From Melastoma dodecandrum (Eukaryota; Streptophyta; Magnoliopsida; Myrtales; Melastomataceae): a stretch of 64,000 bases of DNA. Made by a program: the position numbers and the translations under genes. The DNA lies in NCBI GenBank assembly GCA_029817715.1, contig JARUPY010000085.1, positions 4,650,001 through 4,714,000 of the forward strand, given 5' to 3'. The notes under the pieces are model-generated. The model did not search any database. It was not told where the DNA came from and saw only the letters and a list, made by a program, of their open reading frames with translations. Numbering within the stretch: the stretch's first letter is position 1; each line of letters opens with the position of its first letter. Of the stretch, positions 1 through 11,817 are shown one piece after another.

Positions 1-2106
1 CAGATGCAAATGGCAGGTATATACAGTTGCTTGGTTTATGGATGAGACAATGCTTTTAGACATGCACTAATCTCCCATAAGGGGATTTGTTTGGAATTAT
101 TGATGTCAGATGTTCCTGTCATATGATAATGATGTTATGTCACCCATCTTTCAGGTACTACTCGAGTTTAGAGGTAGCTTCAGAATATTTCAGATCGGGA
201 GCTGACAAGGTATCTATAGGAAGTGATGCAGTTTATGCTGCTGAAGAATACATAAGGACAGGGGTGTGTAAATTTTATAATATTAAATTTTCCTTGGGTC
301 AGTGAAGTCATGTAGGCCGGCATGAATTGTTCTAAGTCTTGGGAAAATTTCCTTTCCTAGGTAAAAAGCGGAAAGACTAGCTTAGAGAAAATATCCAGAG
401 TTTATGGGAACCAGGTAATTGCTTCTCTTAAGTTGTACAGTCAGTGCTTGAAGAATCATTCAACCTTAGACTATCATTTGCCTTACCGCTAATGGGGAGA
501 ACTTATTTCCTGAGAGTTCTAGGCCGTTGTTGTTAGTATTGACCCGCGCCGTGTATACATCAGCAGCCCCATTGAGGTGCCTTTCAAATCTATCAGGGTA
601 TCAAATCCAGGTATTGGCATTTATCTGGTTGAATGTTACTACTACATGAATAACCTGTGCCCCGACCTTTTATTGTTTGTCATGAACAACTCTGAAGCAT
701 CGATTATTCTATTTACTAGTGCTTATCTTTCCATTTTGTATTGAATGTATCTGACTATATTTACTAGGGAAAATATAGATTTCTGTCCCTACCTTTTGGC
801 CAACTTTCTTCTGTGCCCGAAATATTTCTTTTGTAGCCTTAAATCAATATTATGAATCTTATATGGCCTTATTGGAACGGCGTTACCCACTTCTCTGATT
901 TGTTGTCCCTAGTTATCCTATAAGCCACGTAGGATAATTAAGAAATGGGTAACGCCGTTCCAATAAGGCCATATATGATTCATAATACTGATTTAAGACT
1001 GCGAAAGAAATATTTTAAAGTTTGGCCCACAAAAGAAAGTCGGACAAAAGCGGGGCCAGAAATCTATATTTTGCCTATTTACTATGTTTAATATATATGA
1101 ACACTTATTTTCACCCCTATCTCTATCTTCCAACTTCTCAAACAGGTCCAAATGGAGAAGAATATGCTTGGTATCAGTGCACAGTATGTATTTGTTGTAT
1201 GCTTTCCTGGATTTTTTTGTTTTCTGCTGGATTTGTTAGTGACATGTCATCAGATCTTGGTTTACTATGTCGGACCCTCAAATTAACTATAGAAAATCGA
1301 TCAATGAACTAAGTTCCATGAGTGCTATCAATGGATAGACCCTTAAAGTTCGTGTTTTTGAAGCCTTGTTGAATCCCAGATTTAAAACCTAAATTCTCTC
1401 TTTCAAAGGTTAATGGTGGGCGAGAAGGAAGACCAATTGGAGCTTATGAACTTGCAAAAGCTGTGGAAGAGTTGGGTGCTGGAGAATTATTACTAAACTG
1501 CATTGACTGTGATGGTAAGAGAACAGCTCTTCCCGCATGTAGAGTCTTTGTTTTGACCGCTTGGTGAATTTCACATGGCGAAGTTGATCGAAGGTCTGTT
1601 ATTATTGTTCTTCAGGTCAAGGAAAAGGATTTGATATAGATCTAGTGAAGTTGATATCTGATGCAGTATGCATCCCTGTGATAGCCAGTAGCGGAGCAGG
1701 TTGCGTCGAACATTTCTCTGAGGTTTTCACGAAGACAAATGCGTCAGCTGCTCTCGCTGCAGGCATTTTCCACCGTAAGGAGGTAAAGACAACAATAATC
1801 TTTTTCAATTGGTTGCCCTGTCAAATTCCGTGGTGTGGTAGTTTTAAGATCACCTGATGCTGAGATTATTCCGAGAACAAACCCAAAAAACCATAGATAA
1901 TGAAATAAATGCAACACCCGAATGTAGAACCTCGCTTTCCCTGTATTGAACCGGTGGTCCTTTGTCGATGGTTGGGGATCACCTTTGAAATTCGGGCTCT
2001 ACTGCCATGTACCTCACAGATGAACATCGTGTGTTTCGGATTGCAGGTGCCTATTCAAGCAGTGAAGGAGCACTTGCTGAAGAAAGGCATAGAAGTGAGA
2101 ACTTAA
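1..2106 (+). CDS. HISN4: Imidazole glycerol phosphate synthase hisHF, 3' part (5' end outside window)
   Basis: This is the cyclase (HisF) half of the plastid bifunctional glutamine amidotransferase/cyclase of histidine biosynthesis, which converts PRFAR to IGP and AICAR. Exons read as 1-16, 155-263, 361-414, 523-610, 1146-1183, 1409-1514, 1616-1782 and 2047-2106, all with GT-AG borders and consistent phase. Visible segments include [75 protein letters not shown] and the C-terminal [15 protein letters not shown] followed by TAA. These are the phosphate-binding and active-site strands of the TIM-barrel HisF domain, with the catalytic Asp in NCIDCDG. The N-terminal HisH domain lies upstream of the window. 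The intron between 611 and 1145 carries a MITE. No frame damage is seen, so the gene looks functional. Confidence 0.93.
758..1084. mobile_element. Mutator-like MITE (element 767-1075) with 9-bp target duplication
   Basis: A foldback element of about 309 bp lies in a HISN4 intron. The left end GGGAAAATATAGATTTCTG and the reverse complement of the right end, GGCAAAATATAGATTTCTGG, match at nearly every base. The inverted arms extend about 130 bp each around a short AT-rich centre near 900-945. The element is flanked by the identical 9-bp direct repeat TATTTACTA at 758-766 and 1076-1084. A 9-bp duplication with long terminal inverted repeats is the signature of Mutator-like MITEs. There is no coding capacity. 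Confidence 0.85.
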
Positions 2107-3304
2107 GAGCGCCAGAGGCATTTACCTCCCTTTCCTGCATTGATCGAGGGACTGACAGAAGTGCCTGCAGTCGTGTAAGTTTCTTCGTTTAGGACACTCA
2201 GCTGTTGTTACCCTGAAAAGTGGGCTATTGATCCAGACTCTTGCTGAAATATCAGCTTCGGTTGTCTGTCGTTTTGGTGCGAACTATCCTTGAATGATTG
2301 TATCCGGTTTGATATTAACAATTGTCTGTTCTGTCCTCTTTTGCCTAGGAGTTCAACTCCCATTTAAATTCCACTTGCTACGATTGTGATCGAACACACG
2401 CGGGAGGGACCGGAGGGTGTCCAAACCTGGAGATTGTTCGTATATACAATTGGTTTTTTAAAACAATTGACAAACGAGTCATCATGTTGCAAAATTACTT
2501 GAACGATTTTTCACTATAGACGGATTCCAGAGCATTAATATTGGATACTTAATCTCCTAAGAAGGCGTAAAAAAATGCCATTTTTGCTACTTTCTTATGA
2601 TAATTTTACCCGCTGAATTTATTTCAATAATATTGTTTCATAAAATATTTTATAAAATAGATAATAACAGCTAATTTTTACTACAACGTTATCGTGGAAT
2701 AAATTGGATTAAGCCATGAGAATGTATCTTTATCCAGTAATACCCTGCGACTATAGCAGAATGAACTGGCTTAAGCTAGAAAATGTTGATGAAACTCTCT
2801 GAAAAATCTCGTTGGGTCATAACATTGTTCTCATCTCTGGTGATAGGCAGCTGAAGGCGGAATATCATTTACCCAGATGAACCGAAGTGCGAAGTACTTC
2901 GACAACGGTGACTGAACGAACCATGTACATCTGCGCCTCCTAGGTCTGAACTCGGAGGGTCTGTACATAATTTTAACTTTTCCTTGGGTTTGTACTCTGA
3001 ACTGTGTTTAGAACACGGATGATCATACCATTTCTTCCAATAATTGCTCGCTGTTTCAAATAATCTCGAACCTGCAAATTTTCCATTCCCTAACAATCTT
3101 CTCAAAGAACTAGGGAGAACATGATAGTGGCATTACTTGTTTATGTTACAGTGCTAGTTGGGAAGTGTTTTGCATAGTGGGTCGGTTGATGTCCAGTGAT
3201 TATGTCATTAAGAGATATGGGAATGGCTTATCTTTTTTTTTTCCTTCTTCTTTGTGTTGATTTTCTTTAGTATAAGATGACTGACAACCCCGACGAGATC
3301 AGTC
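2107..3304. other. Intergenic, between convergent HISN4 and BRO1 genes
   Basis: This spacer holds the 3' UTRs of the two convergent genes. It is AT-rich around 2570-2700. I see no open frame with a recognisable product, and short ORFs here have no supporting splice structure. Confidence 0.6.
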
Positions 3305-5205
3305 TCAGTCATTGTCATCTTCATGATCCTTTAAGTGATCCTTCAGTTTTTGGACTTCGACTTCCTCCCACATGGTCCGATCCCATGAGGGATCGACCTC
3401 CGGAAGCTGGTATTCTTCGGGGCTCAATGACAGGGGGAACTCGGGCAGATCAGGGAGCGTGTGGAGTCCCCTGCATGAGTAACGCGGTTGTTCTTAAAGA
3501 GTACAGATGATTTAATTGATTGACTAATTTGTAATAGACAATTTGACTTACTTCTCTTGCTCGAGAAGGTAGCCGTACATCTGGGATTTCCTCGAAGCAA
3601 CCTCCGGGATCTTCTGATACAAGTACTTCATGGCCCCCCAGAGAGGAGGAATTCTACAAGTCAAACCCAAGATGAGAACAACCATGATCATGCAGGGTGC
3701 CAATGAAATTAAGCTATTGAAACAGCAGCAATGATATTCACCTGCAGACTGGATCTGCTAGGCAGAAGGATAAGCAAGCCTTCTTGCTTTCCGAGAGGAG
3801 CTCCTGTGCTGCAAGAAAGCAGCAGAACGAACTCATGTGACAGGTGGGCTCATTGCCTTTATCAACGATTAGGCCATGGTAATAGTACCCAGCTGCCTGT
3901 CAATCAGGAACAAACATAAAACTACATTCGACCATGTCTGAACAAGTAATCATAGGATTGCAGGATTGGCAGCACAAAAGGACCTTTGCTTCGAGGTACT
4001 TCCACTTGCAGAACAGAAGCAGCTTCTTTCCATGACCATGGCTACGCTCGCCCTCCGACAAGCAACCATGAGCCTATGGAGGAAGCACCGTCGTTGCATC
4101 TGTGAGGAAGTTGATGCTCTAAAATCATCGAACGAATTGGGAAGTGGTCAACTAACCTGACTGAAATAGCTCAATTGCTCGCATGCTAACCTTCTCTTCA
4201 CAGATAAACTCGTCTTCTGAGATTCCACAGCCAATCCCAGTTGAATTTCAGTCCCCTGGCCAAGGGCTTGGATCGAAATTGCTCGTAGCACTTCTGCCTG
4301 CAAATCAATCGGCAACCTTTTCCTACGCAGAAATTCGGTTCCAATATTAAGCGAATCTCAAGAGCACTATGATCGACGCAAACATACCCGGTTAACTTAG
4401 ACATACGTGATTTCAGGCTGCGCGTGTAATAATACCCGCGTGATGCAGAACTCCAAGAACCCTGATGCCTTCAATAGCAAGTCAACGGAATCCCTCTTGC
4501 ATTCGGCTGAAATGGTCCTTGTGTCGGATCCGGGTTGAACCTTCGGTATCATCATAGAGTTGGCCTTCCAAAGGGTCGTCATAGCCATTGCATGAATCAC
4601 ACAGAGTAGTTCAAACCATGGATTCGCTCCACCAGTTTCCTGATCAAGCAATCACCATCCTTATAAATTACTTGTGAAGTGCTTTGGGAATTCAGATTGA
4701 CTGTGATGACGATCTTACCTGCCGCCCCTCGCCAAGCTTATTCCACTTGAATTCCACTTCCCGACCAAGGCCACATTCTAGATGGATTACACAGAAATGA
4801 GTCACTGCTCATCGAGAGAGATTTCCGGGAAAATAAGACAGTCGATCCGTAAAACCTTGCGTCGTAAGACCAACTGCTACAGGCAAGTATTCCTGCAGAG
4901 CTTCTCGAAGTTCATCTATTGCCGACTCGCCTAAATCCAACAAAATTCAGGAATTAGAAAGCGGGCTATGAAGTGAAAAATCGAAGTGTAGGAGTCCAGG
5001 CAAAGATAATGTTACTGGGGTCCTCCGTGGGACACCGGATCCGGTCCCTTAGCAACGACAACCTGGACAAGAGCTGCGGGGGGAACAGTCCCTTTAGGGA
5101 CTTCTGGAGCCGCTCGGAATGCGCAGGGACTCTGATAGGAGACGCGAAGACAGCGACCTCTGGAATACTCGGGTTCTTCTTCTTACAAGAAGCAGCACAC
5201 CCCAT
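3305..5205 (-). CDS. BRO1-domain protein (endosomal targeting BRO1-like family)
   Basis: Nine exons on the minus strand read 5205-5016, 4930-4856, 4804-4719, 4639-4407, 4322-4157, 4073-3984, 3896-3742, 3653-3552 and 3470-3305. They give about 420 residues with consistent phase. The N terminus MGCAASC fits dual N-myristoylation (Gly2) and palmitoylation (Cys3), implying membrane attachment. The core carries the BRO1-like alpha-solenoid signatures NPWFELLCVIHAMAM, CKRDSVDLLLKASGFLEFC, AISIQALGQGTEIQLGLA, LLFCKWKYLEAK and YYYHGLIVDKGNEP. The C terminus is LPDLPEFPLSLSPEEYQLPEVDPSW followed by an acidic tail. BRO1 domains in Alix and Bro1 bind ESCRT-III in endosomal sorting; the plant-specific single-domain relatives have poorly known roles. 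The first ATG before MGC fixes the start. The least certain exon is the third, which has weak flanking conservation. Confidence 0.85.
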
Positions 5206-6237
5206 TTTTTCTTACAAAGGAACTCTTCCCTTACGAGTAACAAGTTCTTTCAGACACACACACCCCACATGAACCGAACTCGGTTTCTTTGGATCTCGGG
5301 GTGGTAAAGACCAATAGGGAAGACGGATTTTGATCTGAACTTGTTTACTGGGATTTGATCCGTACTTTGTTCAAACGCATGCACATGCACTCTCTTTTTT
5401 TTAATAGAAGAAGAGTTGGGTGAAAGCAACTTGATTTAGAAGGCAGTAAAAAGTAAAAACTTTGTGCATTGAAGTTGTCGTCTGGGGGGATGTCGGTAGA
5501 GGCATAAAACGGATAAAAAACACGGCACGTTGAAGGTTCGGGAAGATCGACGACCTACGCGCCCACAACTCAAGTCATGTGACGTTGTTTGTGTTCGCAG
5601 AAAAGAGCAATGGCTCTCTCTCTCTCTCTCTCTGACTCACTTAGATTATTTTTTGCTGAAGAACAGCAGGGTCAGAACATGCGAGAACTGGAGGCATCAA
5701 CAGCAGCATACACACGATGCACTTGCATTGGTTGCAAATAATTGTTACTGCTAAGGACTGTGTAATAATAAAAAACAATAAATACTTCCTCAATATATTC
5801 ATTCCCATGTGCCCCTTTGCGTGTTCTTCTCTGTATTCAAGTTCCAAACCCAGAACAACTTGCAGTTTTGAAAAGTTTCTTAATCAACGCCCTTCTCGAA
5901 TGATGAGAATCGGACACAACATTTCTTGTCCATGTATGCATACACTCGGAAGTATCGCAGAGAGGCAGCCAACGTGTACAGTTATCTTATCAGAATCGCC
6001 AAGGTGGATTTTTTCATATTGCTTACCGGGGAAGAAATCAAAAGACCAAATCAGGGCGTGTTCCTCATCCTTCTCCCTACGCCCCACCCGCAATTTCCTT
6101 TGTCCTTGTCAATTGCTCGTCCTGTTCTCCCCGTTTAAAACACCATCAAGAAGAAGAACAGGCGATCCGACACTCCAAAACAACATCCTCCCCCGCTCTT
6201 TCTTCCTGAACCAATAACGTAAAAGAAATCCAGGATT
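5206..6237. other. Intergenic/promoter region between divergent BRO1 and CYSTM genes
   Basis: This is the shared upstream region of two divergently transcribed genes. It contains a (CT)n microsatellite at about 5612-5633 and pyrimidine-rich stretches. The open frame at 5717-6217 has no family resemblance or conserved start context and looks like chance. Confidence 0.5.
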
Positions 6238-6762
6238 ATGAGTTACCAGATATCCCCCGGAGATCCCACCCCTTACCCTCCTCAACCGGGTAAACATCCT
6301 CAAGTTCTGATCTTTTCGTTCTAAGAGTCTGTATTCTTTCATGTGTTGATTTGGGATGCCTGTTCTTTTTTTGGTCGGCAGGGGCTTATTACCCACCTCC
6401 GCCACCACCGCCGGGGTACCCCTCCGTGCCGCCTCCGCAGCATCAGGGTTACCAGGGATACTTCAACCAGGGCTATCCTTATCCTGCTACTCCGCCCAGC
6501 TATCATCATTCCCATGAGGAATACCACCATGACAGCCAACCCCGCGGCCGCCACCACCACCACCACCATGGGGGAGATGGGTGCTTTTCGTTCCTGCAGG
6601 GGTGGTAAGAAAATTCACCTTTTCTTTCCTATCCTTCTGATCATATGACATGGAAATATCAGTATCGATGGTTTGTGTGCTTACCTGTTTTATAGCCTGG
6701 CTGCCCTGTGCTGCTGCTGCATGATGGAGGAATGCTGTTTCTGTCTCCGCTGCTGCTTCTAG
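6238..6762 (+). CDS. Cysteine-rich transmembrane CYSTM-type protein
   Basis: Three exons, 6238-6289, 6382-6604 and 6696-6762, encode about 113 residues. The N-terminal two thirds is Pro/Tyr/Gln/Gly-rich (MSYQISPGDPTPYPPQPG, then poly-Pro and GYPSVPPPQHQGYQGYF), followed by a His-rich run of six histidines. The last exon gives CLAALCCCCMMEECCFCLRCCF and a TAG stop. That dense Cys/Met tail-anchored segment is the CYSTM module of small stress-related plant membrane proteins, which act at the plasma membrane. The Pro-rich head with a Cys-rich tail is the usual architecture, and length is normal. Confidence 0.85.
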
Positions 6763-7189
6763 AGAACTGGGGCCGGAACCATCCTATGGATATAAAGAAA
6801 GTTGGCGACGATTCCCCACGATGCGTGATTACCTTCTGCTTTTCACAGCATATTTACATGTAACCACGATTGATTCTATCCTTCCCTTTCTCAACTTCTG
6901 CTTAGTATTCTTACCTACTCAGTATTCGACGAGAGGATGAGTGTGAAAGACCCTAAGAATCATCATCAATGATTGAATGATAAATGGCACTGTCATACAA
7001 CTGGAAGAGAAGATCCTAATCTTAACTGAGTACATTATCTGGCCCGACTTGAATACTAACTGAAGAAGCTAGAAACAAATCCACACAGATGAATAGACTT
7101 TAAAACCAGTACAACCACACAAATGAAGGGAAGCTCCTAGCTTAGCCAGAAGGGCTGGACTGATTCGACGACCTACCCTGAACTGAAAC
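6763..7189. other. 3' region between CYSTM and auxin-receptor genes
   Basis: This interval holds the convergent 3' UTRs of the CYSTM gene and the F-box gene. Nothing else is recognisable. Confidence 0.5.
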
Positions 7190-9304
7190 CTACAACGTCC
7201 AGACAAAGTGAGGCGCGTCCGTCCTGGGACCAGCCAACGTCCGATACACGAACAACTTGTCCACGAACTGCTCATCATCACCCTCCCTATCGAGGTCGCC
7301 GTTTTCATTAATTACCTCCACATTCAACCGAGGCATGCTCTTTGCAAGCATCCTGCATCCTCCCATACTGACATTGCATGAGGACATCCAAAGAGATCGC
7401 ATTGTCTCATACTTCCTCACGTTGTTCAGGAGGGCACGGTCCCCAAATGGACAATCCCGGATTTCCAGCTTGTTAAGCTTCTCGCACCCATTGAGCACAT
7501 GCAGCATGCCCTTATCACTGCCACCAGCAAATGCCACTGATAGCATCTCAAGATTTTTGGCGTGCATGCCAATGTACTGGAAAACCTGGTCGGTCAGGCG
7601 GCCAGAGATGGACAATCTTCTAAGACCCTTGCAGGCCTGGACAATTGCCCCAAAACCTTCATCCAAAGGCTGCAAGGTGGCAGCGTCGGGTTTTGTCGGG
7701 TCCAGGATGCAGAGTCTGAACCGGATGAAATTAGGACAATTCCTAGCCACTGTTATCAAAGCAGCATTGGTCATCTGCACGCAGAAGTAGAGCAACGAGT
7801 TCAGTTTTGGACAGCCACTCGATATGGCAACCAACCCTTCTTCTGTAACAAAAGTAGCATTTCCATCGCCATCAGGATCAGATGGGAAAACGCGAAGTTC
7901 TTGCAGTTCCTTGCAGCTATAAGCCACAATTTCCAGGCCCTTATCTCCAATGCAGTCGAGAACCTGCAGATCGTCAAAATCCTATCATTATAGTAATCCA
8001 AACTGAAAGATCTAAAAAGGTCAGTTCAAAAGCATGATATTGCACCCATAGTTTCTGAAGTTTCCCGCAGAGCTGAAGAATCTTGATCAGCTCCTTCCCA
8101 GGAAAGGCAGGCGCATAGCTCAAGTTCAAGGATATCAGGTTCGAAAACAACGGATATATAGCTGGCGCACAATATAATGTCATCTCAAAAAATCCCGATA
8201 AGCTCCTCATAGAATGACGTTTCTGGAGTAAAGCTGTGAGCTTGAGAAAGGTCTCTGATTCAGGATCACAAACAAATGAACCTACTCCGATGTCAACAAG
8301 CTGTGGTGCTCGGACCAAAATTCGGTGTAATGTTTCCACAGGAACTGAGCGGTTCAGTCTCAAGCTCTTTAAGTTTGGAGATCTTGCCACGAGTCTCTCA
8401 AGAGCTGCCAAATTTATATCGCCTTTGAGGCACGCAAAATTTAGAGCCACGAGAGAAGTACAGCTTTCTGAAAAGCAGTTTAACCATTGGCCTCGATGAT
8501 CCTCAATCTCGTTTTCTTGCAAGTCTAGTTCTCTGAGAAACCTACATGCATCAAGAACCACAAAATTTAGCTAGAACAGAAAAGGCCATCTTCAGACAAT
8601 TGACATGGCTTTTCAACTATTGATGCAACTGCTGCTGAGGGAATTTAAAGCCTCATGGAGCCACTAGTAACAATAATCAAAGAAGGAAGTATGTATGAGA
8701 CTCAAATAACAGGACACAGAGAAACACAGAACGGATCCAGTTCAGAAACAACCTCAGAAGGTTGCGAAGATTGTAAAAGAATGAGACATCTGTGGAGATC
8801 ATACCTACAGTTTGCTGCAATAGCTGCAAGCCCATCGGTGGTAAATCCTTCGCAACTAACGAGAACAAGAGACTTAAAATTGGAAAAAGACTTTGCAACA
8901 AGCTCAAGACTATCGTCTGTCACGATCATTCTCTTCAACCTAAGCTCCTCCAAATTAGTCCTATTCTTCTCCAAGCACTTGATCCATGGATAAACATATC
9001 CACCCCAATCTTGGGGTACCAAGTTGAAATCAGCAAAATGAGGCTTCCCCTTGAGGAACAGTGACTTCAAACAAGGGAATCTAGCAATCACCCTCTCGGG
9101 GGTAATCGCGTAGCAGTTGCCCACTAAGACCCTCGACCTGCTGAACCTTTCGATCCTATACCATAACTTGCAAACAAGGGATATCGAGTTCCGATCCTTG
9201 TTCGAATTGACAAAATGGAACACATGCTCAATCACCTCGTCTGGAAAATAGTTCACCTTACCCCCCCCCCCCCCAACCCCACGTTTCCACCTAGAAACCC
9301 TCAC
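7190..9304 (-). CDS. AFB2: TIR1/AFB-type auxin receptor F-box LRR protein, AFB2-like
   Basis: Three exons (9304-8805, 8541-8046, 7963-7190) encode about 589 residues, close to the 570-590 typical of the family. The F-box is [14 protein letters not shown]...[15 protein letters not shown], followed by [28 protein letters not shown]. LRRs follow, such as [25 protein letters not shown]-type repeats and [12 protein letters not shown]. The C terminus [24 protein letters not shown] resembles AFB2/AFB3 more than TIR1. The protein is the substrate-recognition part of SCF ubiquitin ligases that degrade Aux/IAA repressors when auxin bridges the pair, in the nucleus. The start is unusual: family members normally begin Met-Asn-Tyr-Phe, but here that Met position is Val (GTG). 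The only upstream in-frame ATG gives [16 protein letters not shown], encoded partly by a 14-nt homopolymer. The transcript carries a miR393-type site. Confidence 0.93.
7387..7408 (-). promoter_or_regulatory. miR393 target site in the auxin-receptor coding sequence
   Basis: The plus strand reads TCCAAAGAGATCGCATTGTC and two more bases. This matches mature miR393 (from memory UCCAAAGGGAUCGCAUUGAUCC) at 19 of 22 positions. The mRNA is transcribed from the other strand, so it can pair with miR393. One difference becomes a G:U wobble and two lie near the miRNA 3' end. The site sits in the LRR region, where TIR1/AFB2/AFB3 transcripts are known to carry their miR393 site. Confidence 0.85.
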
Positions 9305-10731
9305 ACACTTCCCACCAAAATGAGCCCAACTTCATCCCCCCTCGTGTCCACAAATCCACAACTCCCACTGAACCTAAGAAAGAATCACAAACAACACCAA
9401 AAGAGTTCCTTTCTGCCAAATATCCAAACTTTATTCCAAGCAGAGGAAACGCAACCCTCGCAGAACCAGATCTGGGAAAGACCGGGGGCCTTTTAACGCC
9501 CAGTCAGATCTGCAACGAAGAGACTACAAAAAGAAAAAAAAAAAGGAAATCGCCAGAAAACACCGCGATACCTTCCAAAGGCAGTAGCTTTTCTATTTTC
9601 CCAGAAAAAAAAAAGGAATCCAAAAGAACAATAATATCAAGCAATCATGAACATTTTTCTTGGACATAACCCAACCCCCACCCTAAACACGAACATATAA
9701 AAAAGGAAACAAATGAAGGAAAAAATAACCAGTACCCCTTAAGAACTCAAACCCACAAAGCTTCCAAAAAAGAATCCCATCCTATCTCTTGATCCTCCTA
9801 CCCCTTCTGCCCTTCCATTCCTCACTTCCATGGGGCTAATAACATTCTGAAGTACCTCCCCTGACCACTCACTCAGCCCTCGTAAGAACACCCACTTTAT
9901 TATATGACAGATAGAGGGGGGGGGGGGAGAGAGAGAGTGGAGGGGACAGAGTACTGATTGAACCAATCAGAAGAAAGAGAGGGAGAAGAAACGGGTGTTC
10001 TGCGGAGAGAGAAAGAGATGGTAGGGCGGGGGGGTTGATCCTGCGGCTGGTAATAAAGGGACGACCGAATGGGGAGATCTTGGCCGTCTGTTCGCGTGTC
10101 CTTATCCGTCCCTCCCTTTGGCCTTTGGCTTCCATCTCCACTAACCTCGTAAATATAAATAAATAAACATAAACAATAAAATTTATCTACTAAATATAAA
10201 ATTTATCTACTAAATATAAAATTTCATCCAATTTTTGCCAATCATTTTGATATGACATGACCTCCATCTTCTTGCCTCGTATGGTCCTAGTAGCTAGTAA
10301 AATACCAAGTTTCCCACCGAGTTAACCAAAGAAAACACAGAAAAAGTCCTGATTTTTGTATTGCCCAAAAAGTGAACTAAAGACGCACGTGCTGAATTGA
10401 ATTTTCCCTGGTGTAAAAATCCAGCAAAAGGGAAGAAGAAGAAGAAACATTTATTAACATGTTATGCAGATTTCAAAGTAAGGCAAAAGGCACACAACCA
10501 CTCAATCATTAACTACAAAAAAAGGGCTGTTAAATAAAATATTGTCCATTTGCTCCTTGCCTAATCAGAGCTGCCATTAATCCTTACAGCGATTGGTTCA
10601 TGGTTGGAATTTGGAATATGGTCACATTCACAGGAGATGGATGTGTTTTTTTTTTATTTTTGGGTTTACAAAGAAGAATGCAGACAAGGACATTTGGGGA
10701 TGGGATAAGGGTTAGGGTTAGGCTAAGGAGG
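9305..10731. other. 5' leader/promoter of auxin-receptor gene and spacer
   Basis: The interval is upstream of the F-box gene and rich in poly-C/poly-G runs (9916-9927) and GA repeats around 9928-10020, likely belonging to the leader. A direct duplication of ATAAAATTTATCTACTAAAT occurs at about 10170-10220. A short telomere-like run GGGTTAGGGTTAGG lies near 10708-10722, just outside the following repeat element. No coding exon is recognised. Confidence 0.45.
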
Positions 10732-11817
10732 CGTGGGTTGGTAGATTTTTTCTTAATTTATGAAAAAAAATTCGTAAAATACGAAATATATTCTTAAAGG
10801 ATGAAAAAATTTTCGTAAATGATGAGAAATCTAAAAACGGGCTTAGTAAAATTTCACGAGCCCATTTACGGTTTTTTGTAATTTATAAAAAAATTAATTA
10901 TAAAATTGTACAGAAATTTACGTACTTTATAAAATAAAAATTATTTCTTACTTTACGAAAAAAATTTTCTTAAATTCTACAAATTTTTTTACGTACTCTT
11001 ATGAAAATGAAAATTATTTTGTACTTTACGAAAAATTACCTAATTGACTAGTTAAATTTTATGAAGCCTTTTGTGATTTTTTTTCGTAATGTACGAAATT
11101 TTATTCGTAAAATTTTACGATTAATGTTCCGTGGGCGAGATGTTTTGTGTGTTACAACAATTTTTTTATACTTTACGAAAAAATCGCAAAGTACGAAAAT
11201 AATTTAGTAAAGTATGAAAAATCCCAAATAGACTTCGTAAAATTTTACTAGCATATTTTGAATTTTTCATATTTTACTAAAGTTTTTTCATGAAACATAC
11301 ATGTTTCATACTTTATGAATCATGGACTCCGTAAATTTTTTTTTTGATAAGTTTATAATGTTACTTTAACCAACTCAGCTAGAAGGGCAGGTTTTGACTC
11401 CGTAAAATTTTACAAAAAATTATTCGTACAATACAAAACAACTTATATGGGCTTCGTTAAATTTTACGAAGCTCAATTGCAATATTTTGTATTTTACGAA
11501 AAAAATTTTCTATGTAAAAAAAGTTTTTATATGTACGAAAGAACGGATACAGGCTTCGTAAATTTTACGAAAAAGAATTCATCTGTACAAAACAATTTTC
11601 GTCATTTACGAAATTAGTTCATAAATGGAGCAATCTAAAGTATGAAAAAATTTCGTAAAATTTAACGATAATTTTTTCCGTAAAGTATGAAAAATTATAG
11701 ATGGACTCGTAAAATTTTATAAAGTCCATTGGAAGTTTTTTTGTACTTTACTAAATTAGTTTCGTACTCTACAAACAAAATTTTTTCGTAGAGTAAGAAA
11801 AAATCCACCAACCCACG
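10732..11817. mobile_element. Non-autonomous element or repeat island with terminal inverted repeats and internal TTCGTA/TACGAA palindromes
   Basis: The left end CGTGGGTTGGTAGATTTTTT (running on as CTTA to 10755) is matched by the reverse complement of 11794-11817 over 24 bases with one mismatch. Between them lies about 1.04 kb of AT-rich DNA. In it, short motifs such as TTCGTAAAATTTTACGAA, TTTACGAAAAA and GTACGAAA recur dozens of times in both orientations, giving overlapping hairpins. Degenerate units begin with GGGCTTCGTAAA-like sequence at about 10840, 11230, 11445, 11550 and 11700. No coding potential is visible. No clear target duplication was found at the ends, so the superfamily is unassigned. 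Confidence 0.6.

Noticed and set aside
5717..6217. 166-residue plus-strand open frame
   Set aside because: It lies in a promoter region, has no recognisable domain or splice support, and overlaps equally long frames on the other strand.
10705..10722. Telomere-like GGGTTAGGGTTAGG
   Set aside because: Only two units. This is too short for an interstitial telomere array; it is a common telo-box-like string.
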